From JADJWR01 sp963847675 (GTDB taxonomy: Bacteria > Pseudomonadota > Gammaproteobacteria > Burkholderiales > Burkholderiaceae_F): a stretch of DNA of 64,000 nucleotides. The stretch lies in NCBI GenBank assembly GCA_963847675.1, contig CAWKAP010000002.1, positions 334,214 to 398,213 of the forward strand, read 5' to 3'. Positions 44,054 through 52,155 of the stretch are shown here, piece after piece (the first letter of the stretch is position 1; each line of letters starts with the position of its first letter). The position numbers and the translations under genes were made by a program. The notes below the pieces were generated by a model. That model saw only the letters and a program-made list of their open reading frames with translations, had not been told where the DNA came from and did not search any database.

Positions 44054-45272
44054 ATGCCGCCGCCGTCGCTCGCCGCCCAGCTGGCGCGGGCCGAGCGCGC
44101 GAAGAAGCTGAACGCCGTCCTGCTGACGGCGCCGCTGTTTCTCTTCCTGCTGCTGACCTTCCTCGGGCCGATCGGCGCGCTGCTGACGAAGAGCTTCGTC
44201 GATACGGACCTTGCCGAGGCACTGCCGCGGGTCACCCAGCAGATCAAGCGCTGGGACGGCCGCGCGCTGCCGGACGAAGCGACTTTCGCCGCGCTGATCG
44301 ACGACGTGCGCGCCGCGCGCGAGGCGGGCACGCTCGCGCCGGCGGCGACCAGGCTCAACTACGACGTCAGCGGCTTCCGCTCACTGCTGTTCTCGACGGG
44401 GCGGCAGCTGCCGGAGAGCCTCGAGGCGCCGGCGCGCGACACCTTGCTCGCCATCGACGCCAAGTGGGGCGAGACCGGGACCTGGGGCGCCATCGCGCGC
44501 GCCGCGGGACCGACGACGTCGCTGTTCCTGCTCGCCGCAGTGGATCTCAAGCGCACCGCCGAGGGCAGCATCGTCGGCGCGCCGCGCGAGGAGGCGATCT
44601 TCGTTCGCGTGCTCGGCCGCACCTTCGCGATCTCGACCGCAGTCACCGTGCTGTGCCTGCTGCTCGGCTACCCGCTCGCCTACGTGCTCGCCACGCTGCC
44701 GGCGCGCACCGCCAACGTCCTGCTCGTGCTGGTGCTGCTGCCGTTCTGGACCTCGCTGCTGGTGCGCACGTCGGCATGGATCGTCCTGCTGCAGCACGAG
44801 GGCGTGATCAACTCGGCGCTGCTGCAGGGCGGCCTCATCGACGTCCCGCTCGAGATGCTCTACCGGCGCGCCGCCGTGTACACGGCGATGACGCACGTGC
44901 TGCTGCCGTTCATGGTGCTGCCGCTGTACGCGGTGATGAAGCACGATCCCGCCGGTGCACATGCGCGCCGCGCTGTCGCTCGGCGCCCGGCCTCTGGCGG
45001 CGTTCTGGCGCGTCTATGTGCCGCAGACGCTGCCCGGGGTGGGCGCCGGCGTGCTGATGGTGTTCATCCAGGCGCTCGGCTACTACATCACGCCGGCGCT
45101 GGTCGGCGGGCCGGATGACCAGATGCTCAGTTACTTCGTCGCCTTTTACGCCAGCAAGACGATCAACTGGGGCATGGCGGCGTCGCTGTCGCTGTCGCTG
45201 CTGGCGGCAACGATCGCGATGTACTTCGTGTACGACCGGCTGGTCGGCATCGACAAGATCCGCATGGGCTGA
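44054..45272 (+). CDS. ABC transporter permease, PotB-like with large periplasmic insert, one frameshift
   Basis: Start 44054. After the first helix (LTAPLFLFLLLTFLGPIGAL) there is a non-membrane insert of about 140 residues (RVTQQIKRWDGRALPDEATF to SIVGAPREEAIFV), then helices ISTAVTVLCLLLGYPLAYVL, NVLLVLVLLPFWTSLLVRTS and MTHVLLPFMVLPLYAVMK. A +1 shift near 44956 precedes the EAA loop VHMRAALSLGARPLAAFWRV and the end GVGAGVLMVFIQALGYYITP to RMG at 45272. E. coli PotB lacks the insert; longer relatives with it are common in alpha- and beta-proteobacteria. Forms the channel with the PotC-like protein. Confidence 0.9.
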
Positions 45273-45277
45273 AGACG

Positions 45278-46105
45278 ATGCGCCCCGCCTACGAGAGCAC
45301 GGGCCAGCGCGTCGGCCGCTACGCGCTGTGGACCGTCGCCGGAATCGTGCTGGTGTTCCTGATCGCGCCGATCGTCGTGATCGTGCCGCTTTCCTTCTCC
45401 TCCGGCTCGTTCCTGCACTTTCCGCTGCCCGGCCTTTCGCTGCGCTGGTACGAGGACTTCTTCACCTCGGAGTTATGGCTGCCGGCGCTGAAGAACAGCC
45501 TGATCGTCGGCAGCGGCGCCACGCTGATCGCCACCACGCTGGGCACGCTCGCCGCCGTCGGCTTCTGGCGCGCGCGCTTCCCGGGCCGGCGCCTGCTGTT
45601 CGCGGTGCTGCTGTCGCCGCTGGTGGTGCCGGTGGTCATCGTCGCCGTCGGCGTCTACTTCGCCTTTGCCCGGGTCGGCCTCACCGATGGCTACCTGGGA
45701 CTGATGCTGGCGCACGCCGCGCTCGGCTCGCCGTTCGTGCTGGTCACCGTGCTGTCGACGCTGTCGGGCTTCGACCGCAACCTCCTGAACGCCGCCGCCA
45801 GCCTCGGCGCGCCGCCGTGGCTGGCGTTCCGCAAGGTGGCGCTGCCGATCATCTTTCCCGGCGTGTTCTCCGGCGCGCTGTTCGCCTTCGCCACCTCGTT
45901 CGACGAAGTCGTGGTCGCCCTGCTGCTCACCGGCCCCGGCCAGCGCACGCTGCCGCGGCAGATGTTCGCCGGCATCAACGACAACATCAGCCTGACGATC
46001 ACCGCTGCCGGCACGCTGCTCGTGCTGCTCGCCTGCCTGCTGCTGATTGCGGCCGAGGCGCTGCGCCGGCGCGCCGAGCGCATGCGCACCGGCGGCTTGC
46101 GCTGA
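45278..46105 (+). CDS. ABC transporter permease, PotC-like
   Basis: 275 residues, unbroken. Helices: ALWTVAGIVLVFLIAPIVVI, LIVGSGATLIATTLGTLAAV, LLFAVLLSPLVVPVVIVAVG, LMLAHAALGSPFVLVTVLST and ITAAGTLLVLLACLLLIAAE. The EAA cytoplasmic loop that contacts the ATPase reads NAAASLGAPPWLAFRKVALP. FATSFDEVVVALLLTGPGQR is typical of PotC/YdcV. Starts 5 bases after its partner permease; last gene of the transporter unit. Confidence 0.94.
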   Translation: MRPAYESTGQRVGRYALWTVAGIVLVFLIAPIVVIVPLSFSSGSFLHFPLPGLSLRWYEDFFTSELWLPALKNSLIVGSGATLIATTLGTLAAVGFWRARFPGRRLLFAVLLSPLVVPVVIVAVGVYFAFARVGLTDGYLGLMLAHAALGSPFVLVTVLSTLSGFDRNLLNAAASLGAPPWLAFRKVALPIIFPGVFSGALFAFATSFDEVVVALLLTGPGQRTLPRQMFAGINDNISLTITAAGTLLVLLACLLLIAAEALRRRAERMRTGGLR

Positions 46106-46336
46106 CGCGGCACGGGCTTCCGCCGGCAAGGAGCCGACCACGGCTGGAGGATGTGATTTGGGCCGCTATGCAGCAACAGCGGTCAGCCGTGCTGTGTCGG
46201 GCGAGTGCCGCAGTCGGCCGGACGCTTGATCGCTCGGGCTAACTTGCCTCAGAGCAGACGATTCAAAGGGGGGCGATAGCCTTCTTTGCAAGCAGTCCCT
46301 TGCGAGGGACGACCCAATAATCCCGAGGACCCACAA

Positions 46337-46960
46337 ATGGCAAAGCTCAAGCTGACCTACTTCGATTTCGACGGCGGACGCGGCGAGCCTGCGCGTCTGG
46401 CGCTTCACATTGGTGGCATCGCGTTCGAAGATCACCGCATCGCGGGTAAGGATTGGCCCGCTTTCCGCGACAAGACTCCGTTCCTTGCGCTACCCACGCT
46501 GGAAGTGGACGGCGAGGTGGTTTCGCAGTCCAACAGCATCAATCGCTACGTCGGCAAGCTGACCGGCCTGTATCCAAAGGACGATTTGCAGGCATTCCTG
46601 TGCGACGAGGTGATGGACGCGGCTGAGGACATCAGCACTCGGATCGCGCAGACCATCGACTTGCCCGAGGACGCCAAGAAAATCGCGCGCGAAGAGCTTG
46701 CGGCAGGTCACATCACGCGTTACCTGGAGCAGTTCCAGGCGAGACTGCAAGCAGCCGGCGGAGAGTACTTCGCTGACCGGCACCTTACGGTGGCGGATCT
46801 GAAGGTCGCCATGTTGATTCGCTGGCTGCGTTCCGGTGTGCTGGACTACATTCCGAAGGGTCTCGTGGACACCGTCGCACCTCAGCTGGTGAAACACTTC
46901 GAGCGCGTGACCGGCCATCCGAAAGTCGCGGAGTACTACCAGCGCCGCAAGGCGGCCTGA
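46337..46960 (+). CDS. Glutathione S-transferase
   Basis: 207 residues, start 46337. The N-terminal thioredoxin fold has KLTYFDFDGGRGEPARLALH (Tyr8 as probable catalytic residue), the cis-Pro in FLALPTLEVDGE, and the gamma-Glu binding QSNSINRYVGK (64-73). The helical C-terminal domain has GEYFADRHLTVADLKVAMLI (N-capping box). The sequence most resembles sigma-class/alpha-like enzymes of the prostaglandin-synthase type. Cytosolic conjugation or peroxidase activity with glutathione. Its base composition looks less GC-rich than the transporter genes before it, and it begins the accessory stretch. Confidence 0.92.
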   Translation: MAKLKLTYFDFDGGRGEPARLALHIGGIAFEDHRIAGKDWPAFRDKTPFLALPTLEVDGEVVSQSNSINRYVGKLTGLYPKDDLQAFLCDEVMDAAEDISTRIAQTIDLPEDAKKIAREELAAGHITRYLEQFQARLQAAGGEYFADRHLTVADLKVAMLIRWLRSGVLDYIPKGLVDTVAPQLVKHFERVTGHPKVAEYYQRRKAA

Positions 46961-47085
46961 TCGCATTGGGTGGCCCTTCACCCGCGGCTCGACAGACTCA
47001 ACCCGGCCACAAGCAGCCCGCCACAGACGCGGTGGAATCCGCCCGAGAGCGGTCGCAGGCACTTGGCAGGCGAGCGCGGCGCCGC

Positions 47086-47916
47086 TCAGGCCGCCGGCAG
47101 CGGTTCGAGAACGAAGTCGTAGTCCACCGTCCACTCGTCGCCATGGCTCGTGCAGTCGGCGATGAGCGAAGCCTTGACGCCGAAGACGGCGTCGGACTCC
47201 AAGTAGGGGTCACCTCGGGTGAATAGTTGCGTGACCACTGGCTTGTGGCCTGGCGCGGAGACGATGAAGTGAATGTGGGCCGGGCGGTAGGGATGCCGCC
47301 CCAAGCTACGCAGCAGTTCACCTGCCGGCCCGTCGGTCGGGATGGCGTACGACACCGGTTCTAGCGTTCGGAACTGATAGCGCCCCTCGTTGCCAACCAC
47401 GACCTTGGCGCAGAGGTGGAACTCCGGTTGGTCGCCATCCTGCATGTGATACAGGCCGTTCGGTGCGGTTTGCCACACGTCGAGCACCGCGCCCGGAAGG
47501 CCTCGCCCGTGAGTGTCCTTGACGCTGCCACGCACCACAACACCCGGTCCTTCTCCGGGCGCGAGGTCGACGCCGGATGTCACCTCTGGCGCGCCTTCGA
47601 GGTAAAACGGTCCGAGCACGCTCGACTCCGTCGCGCCTTCGGGCTTGCGGTTGTTGATGGCGTCAACGAGCATCGACACGCCAAGCGTGTCCGACAGCAG
47701 GATGTACTCTTGCCGCTTGTCGTTGCACATCTGTCCGGTACGGGTGAGAAACTGGATGGCGGCCATCCACTCGTCCGGCGTCGGCTCCACTTCGCGGACG
47801 AACTGATGCAGGTGCCGCACGAGCGCCTCCATCACGGACTTCAGCCGAGCGTCCTTGCAGTTCGACAACTGGGCCAGCACGGCCGAGGTCAGCTCCTCTT
47901 CGGCGAGACGGTTCAT
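47086..47916 (-). CDS. Intradiol ring-cleavage dioxygenase, hydroxyquinol 1,2-dioxygenase-like
   Basis: 276 residues, start ATG at 47916. The N-terminal dimerisation domain has LTSAVLAQLSNCKDARLKSV, LVRHLHQFVREVEPTPDEWM and QEYILLSDTLGVSMLVDAIN; TESSVLGPFYLEGAPE then leads into the catalytic beta-sandwich. Iron ligands by comparison with hydroxyquinol dioxygenase: Tyr156, Tyr190, His214 and His216 (in RPAHIHF). AVFGVKASLIADC and WTVDYDFVLEPLP end it. Reaction: ring opening of hydroxyquinol (or catechol) with O2 to maleylacetate (or muconate). No maleylacetate reductase or monooxygenase gene is nearby, so it is an orphan here; chlorocatechol-type activity is an alternative. Confidence 0.9.
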   Translation of the reverse strand: MNRLAEEELTSAVLAQLSNCKDARLKSVMEALVRHLHQFVREVEPTPDEWMAAIQFLTRTGQMCNDKRQEYILLSDTLGVSMLVDAINNRKPEGATESSVLGPFYLEGAPEVTSGVDLAPGEGPGVVVRGSVKDTHGRGLPGAVLDVWQTAPNGLYHMQDGDQPEFHLCAKVVVGNEGRYQFRTLEPVSYAIPTDGPAGELLRSLGRHPYRPAHIHFIVSAPGHKPVVTQLFTRGDPYLESDAVFGVKASLIADCTSHGDEWTVDYDFVLEPLPAA

Positions 47917-48447
47917 GGTTCGATCTGGCGATTCGCCAGTTCCGGGGCTGGGGGGATGGGCGTTGGGGCCGCTCCAAGAGCGGAGGCAGGGCTGGGGACC
48001 TGCCTTCCCTGGATGGGGCCGGTCAGACTGGCACAAGATACGGCAATCGGGCTTTGAGAGCCGGACGATCGACCGCAATGCCGAACCCAAGACTGGGTCC
48101 CGCGTTGCCGCCCGGCCGTCGTTCCCGTCGGTTCGCCATCGTCCGATTCGACGGTCCGCCTCGTTTCGAACCGTACGTCCGCTCGGGCCCGCGTTCTGCG
48201 TCAGCTGGATCGTAGTTTCACCGATCGCTGACCGATTGATGACGACCTGCTAAGGCCCGCGAACGGCCAGCTGCAGTCCGATGCCGGCTCGAAACTGGTC
48301 GGATGCAAGGACTGACCCAGAGACGTAAGCGGCAACTGAGGCGAGGCCGTGCTTCAACGCCGCATTCTCCGAAACGGTCGTTCGGACATCAACGGCCGCG
48401 GCCCGCACGCGGAGCAACCCGAGTGCCCGCTTCAAATTGGTTGGGCC
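47917..48447. other. Intergenic region with at most a doubtful short ORF
   Basis: About 530 bases upstream of the dioxygenase. The minus strand has a 61-codon frame (48250-48435) ending SVLASDQFRAGIGLQLAVRG, which slightly resembles the end of an outer-membrane barrel but lacks any body upstream, so I do not call a gene. Promoter for the dioxygenase must lie here; no clear motif or terminator found. Confidence 0.35.
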
Positions 48448-49173
48448 TCAAAGCGATTGCACAATCCGTTGGGCGAGCCCGGTCCAACTTTCTGATCGAG
48501 CAATGACGATCCGGGCAGGCACTGAGGCGATGAGCAGCAGACCTCCCCATAGCAGCACCGGGTGCAGGCGGCGGTGCGAGCGCCAGTCAAGCGCGATCGA
48601 TGCCACCACGAACAACGTCACCAGCGCCACGCCGAGGGGGACGTTCGGTGGCTGTCCCGCCAGTGCCGGCAGACGCGCCAGAGCCGGGCCCATGATGCTC
48701 AGGGTCGCGAGCAGCATCAGACGCTTGTGATAGTCGGGGCGGCTGCGCCAGGCGGCGCCGAGTGCGACGAAGGTCGCAAAGAGGGCGATCGACAGGCCCG
48801 GCACAATCATGAACGCCGCTGCGTCGAAGCCGGGGGCAGCAGTGCCCCTGCGTGCGGCGCCAATCGCGGTCAGCATGCCGAGCACCACCATCAGTGCGGC
48901 CAGCAGGAGGCCGCCGATGCCAAGGCGGCGATGCAGGTCCCTGCGCCGCCGGTCGATGAGCCAAGTCTGGGTCGCGAAGAGCAAAATCCACGCGGTGAAC
49001 GCCGCCCCGTGCCAATGCACCAGTGGTGGCAGTTCGGGAGACGAGAGAAACGGCTTGAGGAAGTAGGTGGGCGCAAAGCCCAGGAAGGTCGCCGTCGCGC
49101 AAACGAGGGCCGCAAGCAGATAGCCACGGGCACGCTGCGACCGCACAGGCTGCGCCGGCTCTAGCGAGGACAT
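48448..49173 (-). CDS. Integral membrane protein, function unknown
   Basis: 241 residues from the ATG at 49173. About seven hydrophobic segments: YLLAALVCATATFLGFAPTY, VHWHGAAFTAWILLFATQTW, LGIGGLLLAALMVVLGMLTA, FMIVPGLSIALFATFVALGA, LMLLATLSIMGPALARLPAL, LGVALVTLFVVASIALDWRS and PVLLWGGLLLIASVPARIVI. The HWHGAAFTAWILLFATQ segment and the YHKRLMLLAT segment recur in a family of small proteobacterial membrane proteins without assigned function; the conserved histidines could bind heme or metal, which is a guess. Confidence 0.8.
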   Translation of the reverse strand: MSSLEPAQPVRSQRARGYLLAALVCATATFLGFAPTYFLKPFLSSPELPPLVHWHGAAFTAWILLFATQTWLIDRRRRDLHRRLGIGGLLLAALMVVLGMLTAIGAARRGTAAPGFDAAAFMIVPGLSIALFATFVALGAAWRSRPDYHKRLMLLATLSIMGPALARLPALAGQPPNVPLGVALVTLFVVASIALDWRSHRRLHPVLLWGGLLLIASVPARIVIARSESWTGLAQRIVQSL

Positions 49174-49371
49174 GCTGACTGGCTCTCCCCTTGAACCCCC
49201 GGCGATCATCGGGCCGGACATGCGGCCTGTCCATCCCAGCTGAACGCCCGGTAGCGTTGACTTCGGGCTGCGAGACACGCCGACATCGGCGCGGCAAAGG
49301 CAACGCTGGCAACGGCCGCGACCGAGCCGCGCGGGGCTCCGACCGAGCCGGGGAAGGGCGGCCGGGGTCCT

Positions 49372-49458
49372 GGGAACCTGGAAATCTGAAAACCTGGCGA
49401 GCTGCCGCTCCGTGGCGGCCGTGGCCGGGACGCCAGTCTTTCAGGTTTCCAGATCCCC
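49372..49458. repeat. Imperfect inverted repeat in a gene-free stretch
   Basis: Left arm 49372-49397 (begins GGGAACCTGGAAATCTG) and right arm 49433-49458 (reverse complement begins GGGGATCTGGAAACCTG) match at about 21 of 26 positions across a GC-rich spacer. A sequence close to the left arm recurs at 61273. The surrounding 49174-49841 (about 670 bases) holds no recognisable gene. Confidence 0.55.
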
Positions 49459-49841
49459 GGACCGCGCGCCGGTAGCGGACCGTCGACTTCGCAGAACGGC
49501 CAATGAGCCGACTTTGAAGTAGACGCGTTCTCAGCCCAGAAAGCGGACCGCAAGTTCCACACACGCGTCGATGCGCTCGTCCTGCGCGGTAGTCCGAAGC
49601 TCCTTGGCGCTGGCAACCGGCAAAACCGTTTCGAACCATGCGGCGGCTCGACATGGACCCTGTATCCAGAAAGGGCCTGTGAACGTGCGGCTGCATATCC
49701 AATGCCCTGCCGAAGCGCTGAATCAAGGTGAACCGCACAGTGCTCGCGTGCCAGAGTTGAACTTTCGTTCAGATCAGGTTCCGGGCGAGCGGGCCGTTGG
49801 CCACAGCGCCGGACCCGGTTGGCCGGCGCTCAGGCCCACGC

Positions 49842-50261
49842 TCAGCCCGTGCTCGGCTGCCAGTCGCGGTCTTTGAGCTCGACCATGTAGGCGCGTACGC
49901 CCCTGCCGCCGATGTTCTCGACCGTGTGCGTGACCGCGCCCTCCCAGAAAACATCGAAGGCTTTGTTTTCGCCGACAAAGGTCTTTCCGTCGGGCATGGT
50001 GATCTTGGCCTTGGCGTCGGTCAGCAGCACGTTCAGGTGCGGCGGATGCGAATGCTTGCCGCGTCCGCAGAGGCCCAGGCCGGGGCGGCTTAGGTACTCG
50101 AGCACGCGAACGTGGTCGTTTTCGAACACGACCTTATAGCTGCGGGGGTTCGTGCGCGCTGCGTCCTGCGCGAAGGCCTCGCGGCCGACGCCAAAGGCGG
50201 CGAGCAGGGCGATGACCTGGCGCCGGCTAAGTGTGCGGGTGCAGCGGTCCTTGCTGTGCAT
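49842..50261 (-). CDS. Secreted small cupin-fold protein
   Basis: 139 residues. A signal sequence (LSRRQVIALLAAFGVGREAF, cleavage near AFA-QD) with a twin-Arg pair suggests export, possibly by Tat. The mature part is one cupin: YKVVFENDHVRVLEYLSRPG, GRGKHSHPPHLNVLLTDAKA (metal-type HxH..H cluster), ITMPDGKTFVGENKAFDVFW and AVTHTVENIGGRGVRAYMVE. Such proteins are periplasmic and bind small molecules or metals; activity unknown. It starts 25 bases after the LytTR regulator ends, so it is probably the last gene of the signalling operon and perhaps an output or ligand-binding component. Confidence 0.82.
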   Translation of the reverse strand: MHSKDRCTRTLSRRQVIALLAAFGVGREAFAQDAARTNPRSYKVVFENDHVRVLEYLSRPGLGLCGRGKHSHPPHLNVLLTDAKAKITMPDGKTFVGENKAFDVFWEGAVTHTVENIGGRGVRAYMVELKDRDWQPSTG

Positions 50262-50285
50262 GTCGGGCCTCCTCAGGTGGATCTG

Positions 50286-51065
50286 CTACATCTGGCGGAA
50301 CAGGTAGTGGTACTGCTCGGCCACGGGCAGCGTTTCGCTACGCCCCTTGAGGCGCAGGTTCATGTTGCCGCGGTCGTCGCGCACGACACTGTCGATCGCG
50401 TGCACGTTGACGATGCTCGAGCGGTGTACCTGCCAGAACATCGTGGGATCGAGTTCCTCAGCGAGTTCCTTGATCGACTTCCTGATCAGCGCCTCGGCGT
50501 CGGCGGTAGCGACCACCGTGTACTTGTTGTCGGCGCGGAAGTACAGGATCTCGTCGACCGTGATCAGTCGTACCGCCGCGCCGCGCGAGGCGCTGATCCA
50601 CTGTAAGTACGGCGCGGCGGTCGGCCGTTGGATCCGCGGTGCGATCTGGTCAAGCAGACGCCTGTAATCGGGCGGCGCCTCGGCGATGCGCGCCTTGAGC
50701 CGTTGCACAGTCGTCAGGAGGCGTGCGGCGGTGACCGGCTTTACTACGTAGGCGACAGCACCGGCCTCGAAGGCCTCAAGCGCGTGCTGGTCGAATGCCG
50801 TAATGAACGCTACGTGGCAGCGCCCAGAAATCTGCCGCGCGACTTCGAGACCACTAAGGCGTGGCATGTGGATGTCCAGGAAGGCGATCGTTGGTGCATG
50901 CTCCTCGACTGCATGCAGGGCGGCGACGCCGTCGGCGGCGCGCGCGACCACCTGCAACCGCGGCCATAGGGCGCCAAGGTGCTCGACGATTTCGCCGCCC
51001 AGCATCGGCTCGTCTTCGGCGACGATGGCTGTCGGAGCGTCTTGTGCAGGATCAGGTCGCGGCAT
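50286..51065 (-). CDS. LytTR family response regulator
   Basis: 259 residues from the ATG at 51065. Receiver domain: acidic pair in AIVAEDEPML (residues 13-22), phospho-acceptor Asp64 in AFLDIHMPRLSGLEVA, Thr in AFITAFDQHALEAFEAGAVA, conserved Lys in YVVKPVTAARLL. The C-terminal LytTR DNA-binding domain (about 155-255) has VDEILYFRADNKYTVVATAD, SIKELAEELDPTMFWQVHRS, SIVNVHAIDSV and SETLPVAEQYHYLFRQM. Acts as a transcription factor once phosphorylated. Its start overlaps the end of the kinase-like gene upstream by 14 bases, pairing them. Confidence 0.94.
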   Translation of the reverse strand: MPRPDPAQDAPTAIVAEDEPMLGGEIVEHLGALWPRLQVVARAADGVAALHAVEEHAPTIAFLDIHMPRLSGLEVARQISGRCHVAFITAFDQHALEAFEAGAVAYVVKPVTAARLLTTVQRLKARIAEAPPDYRRLLDQIAPRIQRPTAAPYLQWISASRGAAVRLITVDEILYFRADNKYTVVATADAEALIRKSIKELAEELDPTMFWQVHRSSIVNVHAIDSVVRDDRGNMNLRLKGRSETLPVAEQYHYLFRQM

Positions 51066-52155
51066 GGGCGATGGTGATGCGGGTTTCGATGTGCCTGTCT
51101 GCTGTGTCAAAGCACTCGAGCGTGGCCGCCGAGCCGTAGAGCGCAGCCAGCGTCTCGCGCACCTGTGCTTGCATCCGCGGGCTAGGCGCGCGCTCGGCGT
51201 GCAGCGACACCGTAATGTCGTCCACTCCGGCGCCGGGCTGCGCGCCCACGTTGATGGCCGCGGTCTGCGCCCCGGCCACAAGCGGCAGGATCACGCCGGC
51301 CGGGAACGTGCGCGCCGCGAGAGCGTCGGCCAAGGTAATTCGCACTGCAGCTGGCGCGCCGCCGCACAAAGCCTGAAGCCGGAAGTAGGAGGCCGCGAGC
51401 TCGAGTTCCTGCCCCAACGTCGAGGAGGCGCTGCGCAGTCGCGGCAGAGCGGCGCGCAGAAAAACGGCGAGTTCGTCGAGCAGCGCCTCGGCGTGCGGCG
51501 GATCTGTCGCGTAAAGGCGCTGTACGCGGTCGAGGACATCGAAGAACATCTGCGGATCAACGCGGGCCTGCATCGCCTGCAGCTGCGCCTCGACGAGGCG
51601 CCGCCGTGCAGCCCGCTGTTCGCACTGCAGTTGCTGCAGCTGGCGCGACGCCTCCTTGCTCTTTTCCTGCCCGGCGTGCTGATAGACGAAGAAGGTCGCC
51701 GTCAGCAGCGCATTGAACAGTGACGACAAGACCCCCGTCGTCTTCGACTCCATGATCCCAAGCCGGATCGACGGCGGATCGCCGGGAAGAATGAGGAAAA
51801 CCGAATAGCCGAAAGTGCCCAGCAGCACAATGCCGAAGAAGCGCAGGACGCGCTGTGCGCGCGGCGCCGAGCAGGGCAGTGCAAAGACGCGTAACACGAA
51901 CACCTGCAGCGCGACGCCGGCGAATTTCCCGCCTAGAATTTCGAATCCGATCTGCCAGCGATCGGTCGCCGTCATGTCCGGATAAACGGCGTAGATGCCG
52001 CTGAGGAGGATAAACGCCATGGTGCCGGCAACTGCCACCGCCAGCTGCACGGTCCGCCATCGCGCCGCGCGCGAAGGAAGCGGTTTTCCCACCATGGTTC
52101 GCCCGGTGTGCTCGGCAGCCGCAGGTGCGGGCAAGTTAGTCGTTGGCATGGTCAC
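51052..52155 (-). CDS. LytS/HisKA_5-like sensor protein lacking the phospho-acceptor histidine (probable pseudokinase)
   Basis: 367 residues. N-terminal membrane part with about four helices (LAVAVAGTMAFILLSGIYAV, FAGVALQVFVLRVFALP, FGIVLLGTFGYSVFLILPGD, LSSLFNALLTATFFVYQ), then a coiled linker (KEASRQLQQLQCEQRAARRR). At the position of the usual IEPHFLFNTL box it reads VDPQMFFDVLDRVQRLY, with Gln202 for His. The ATP-binding half lacks a recognisable N-box (PLVAGAQTAAINVG in its place) and the glycine boxes. So autophosphorylation is not expected. It overlaps the true kinase gene by 4 bases and the regulator gene by 14, so a heteromeric sensor complex is likely. Confidence 0.85.
   Translation of the reverse strand: MTMPTTNLPAPAAAEHTGRTMVGKPLPSRAARWRTVQLAVAVAGTMAFILLSGIYAVYPDMTATDRWQIGFEILGGKFAGVALQVFVLRVFALPCSAPRAQRVLRFFGIVLLGTFGYSVFLILPGDPPSIRLGIMESKTTGVLSSLFNALLTATFFVYQHAGQEKSKEASRQLQQLQCEQRAARRRLVEAQLQAMQARVDPQMFFDVLDRVQRLYATDPPHAEALLDELAVFLRAALPRLRSASSTLGQELELAASYFRLQALCGGAPAAVRITLADALAARTFPAGVILPLVAGAQTAAINVGAQPGAGVDDITVSLHAERAPSPRMQAQVRETLAALYGSAATLECFDTADRHIETRITIAHAAT

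Noticed and set aside
48250..48435. Small minus-strand protein ending in a porin-like string
   Set aside because: Only 61 codons, no signal peptide, no upstream barrel strands; resemblance is too short to support a gene.
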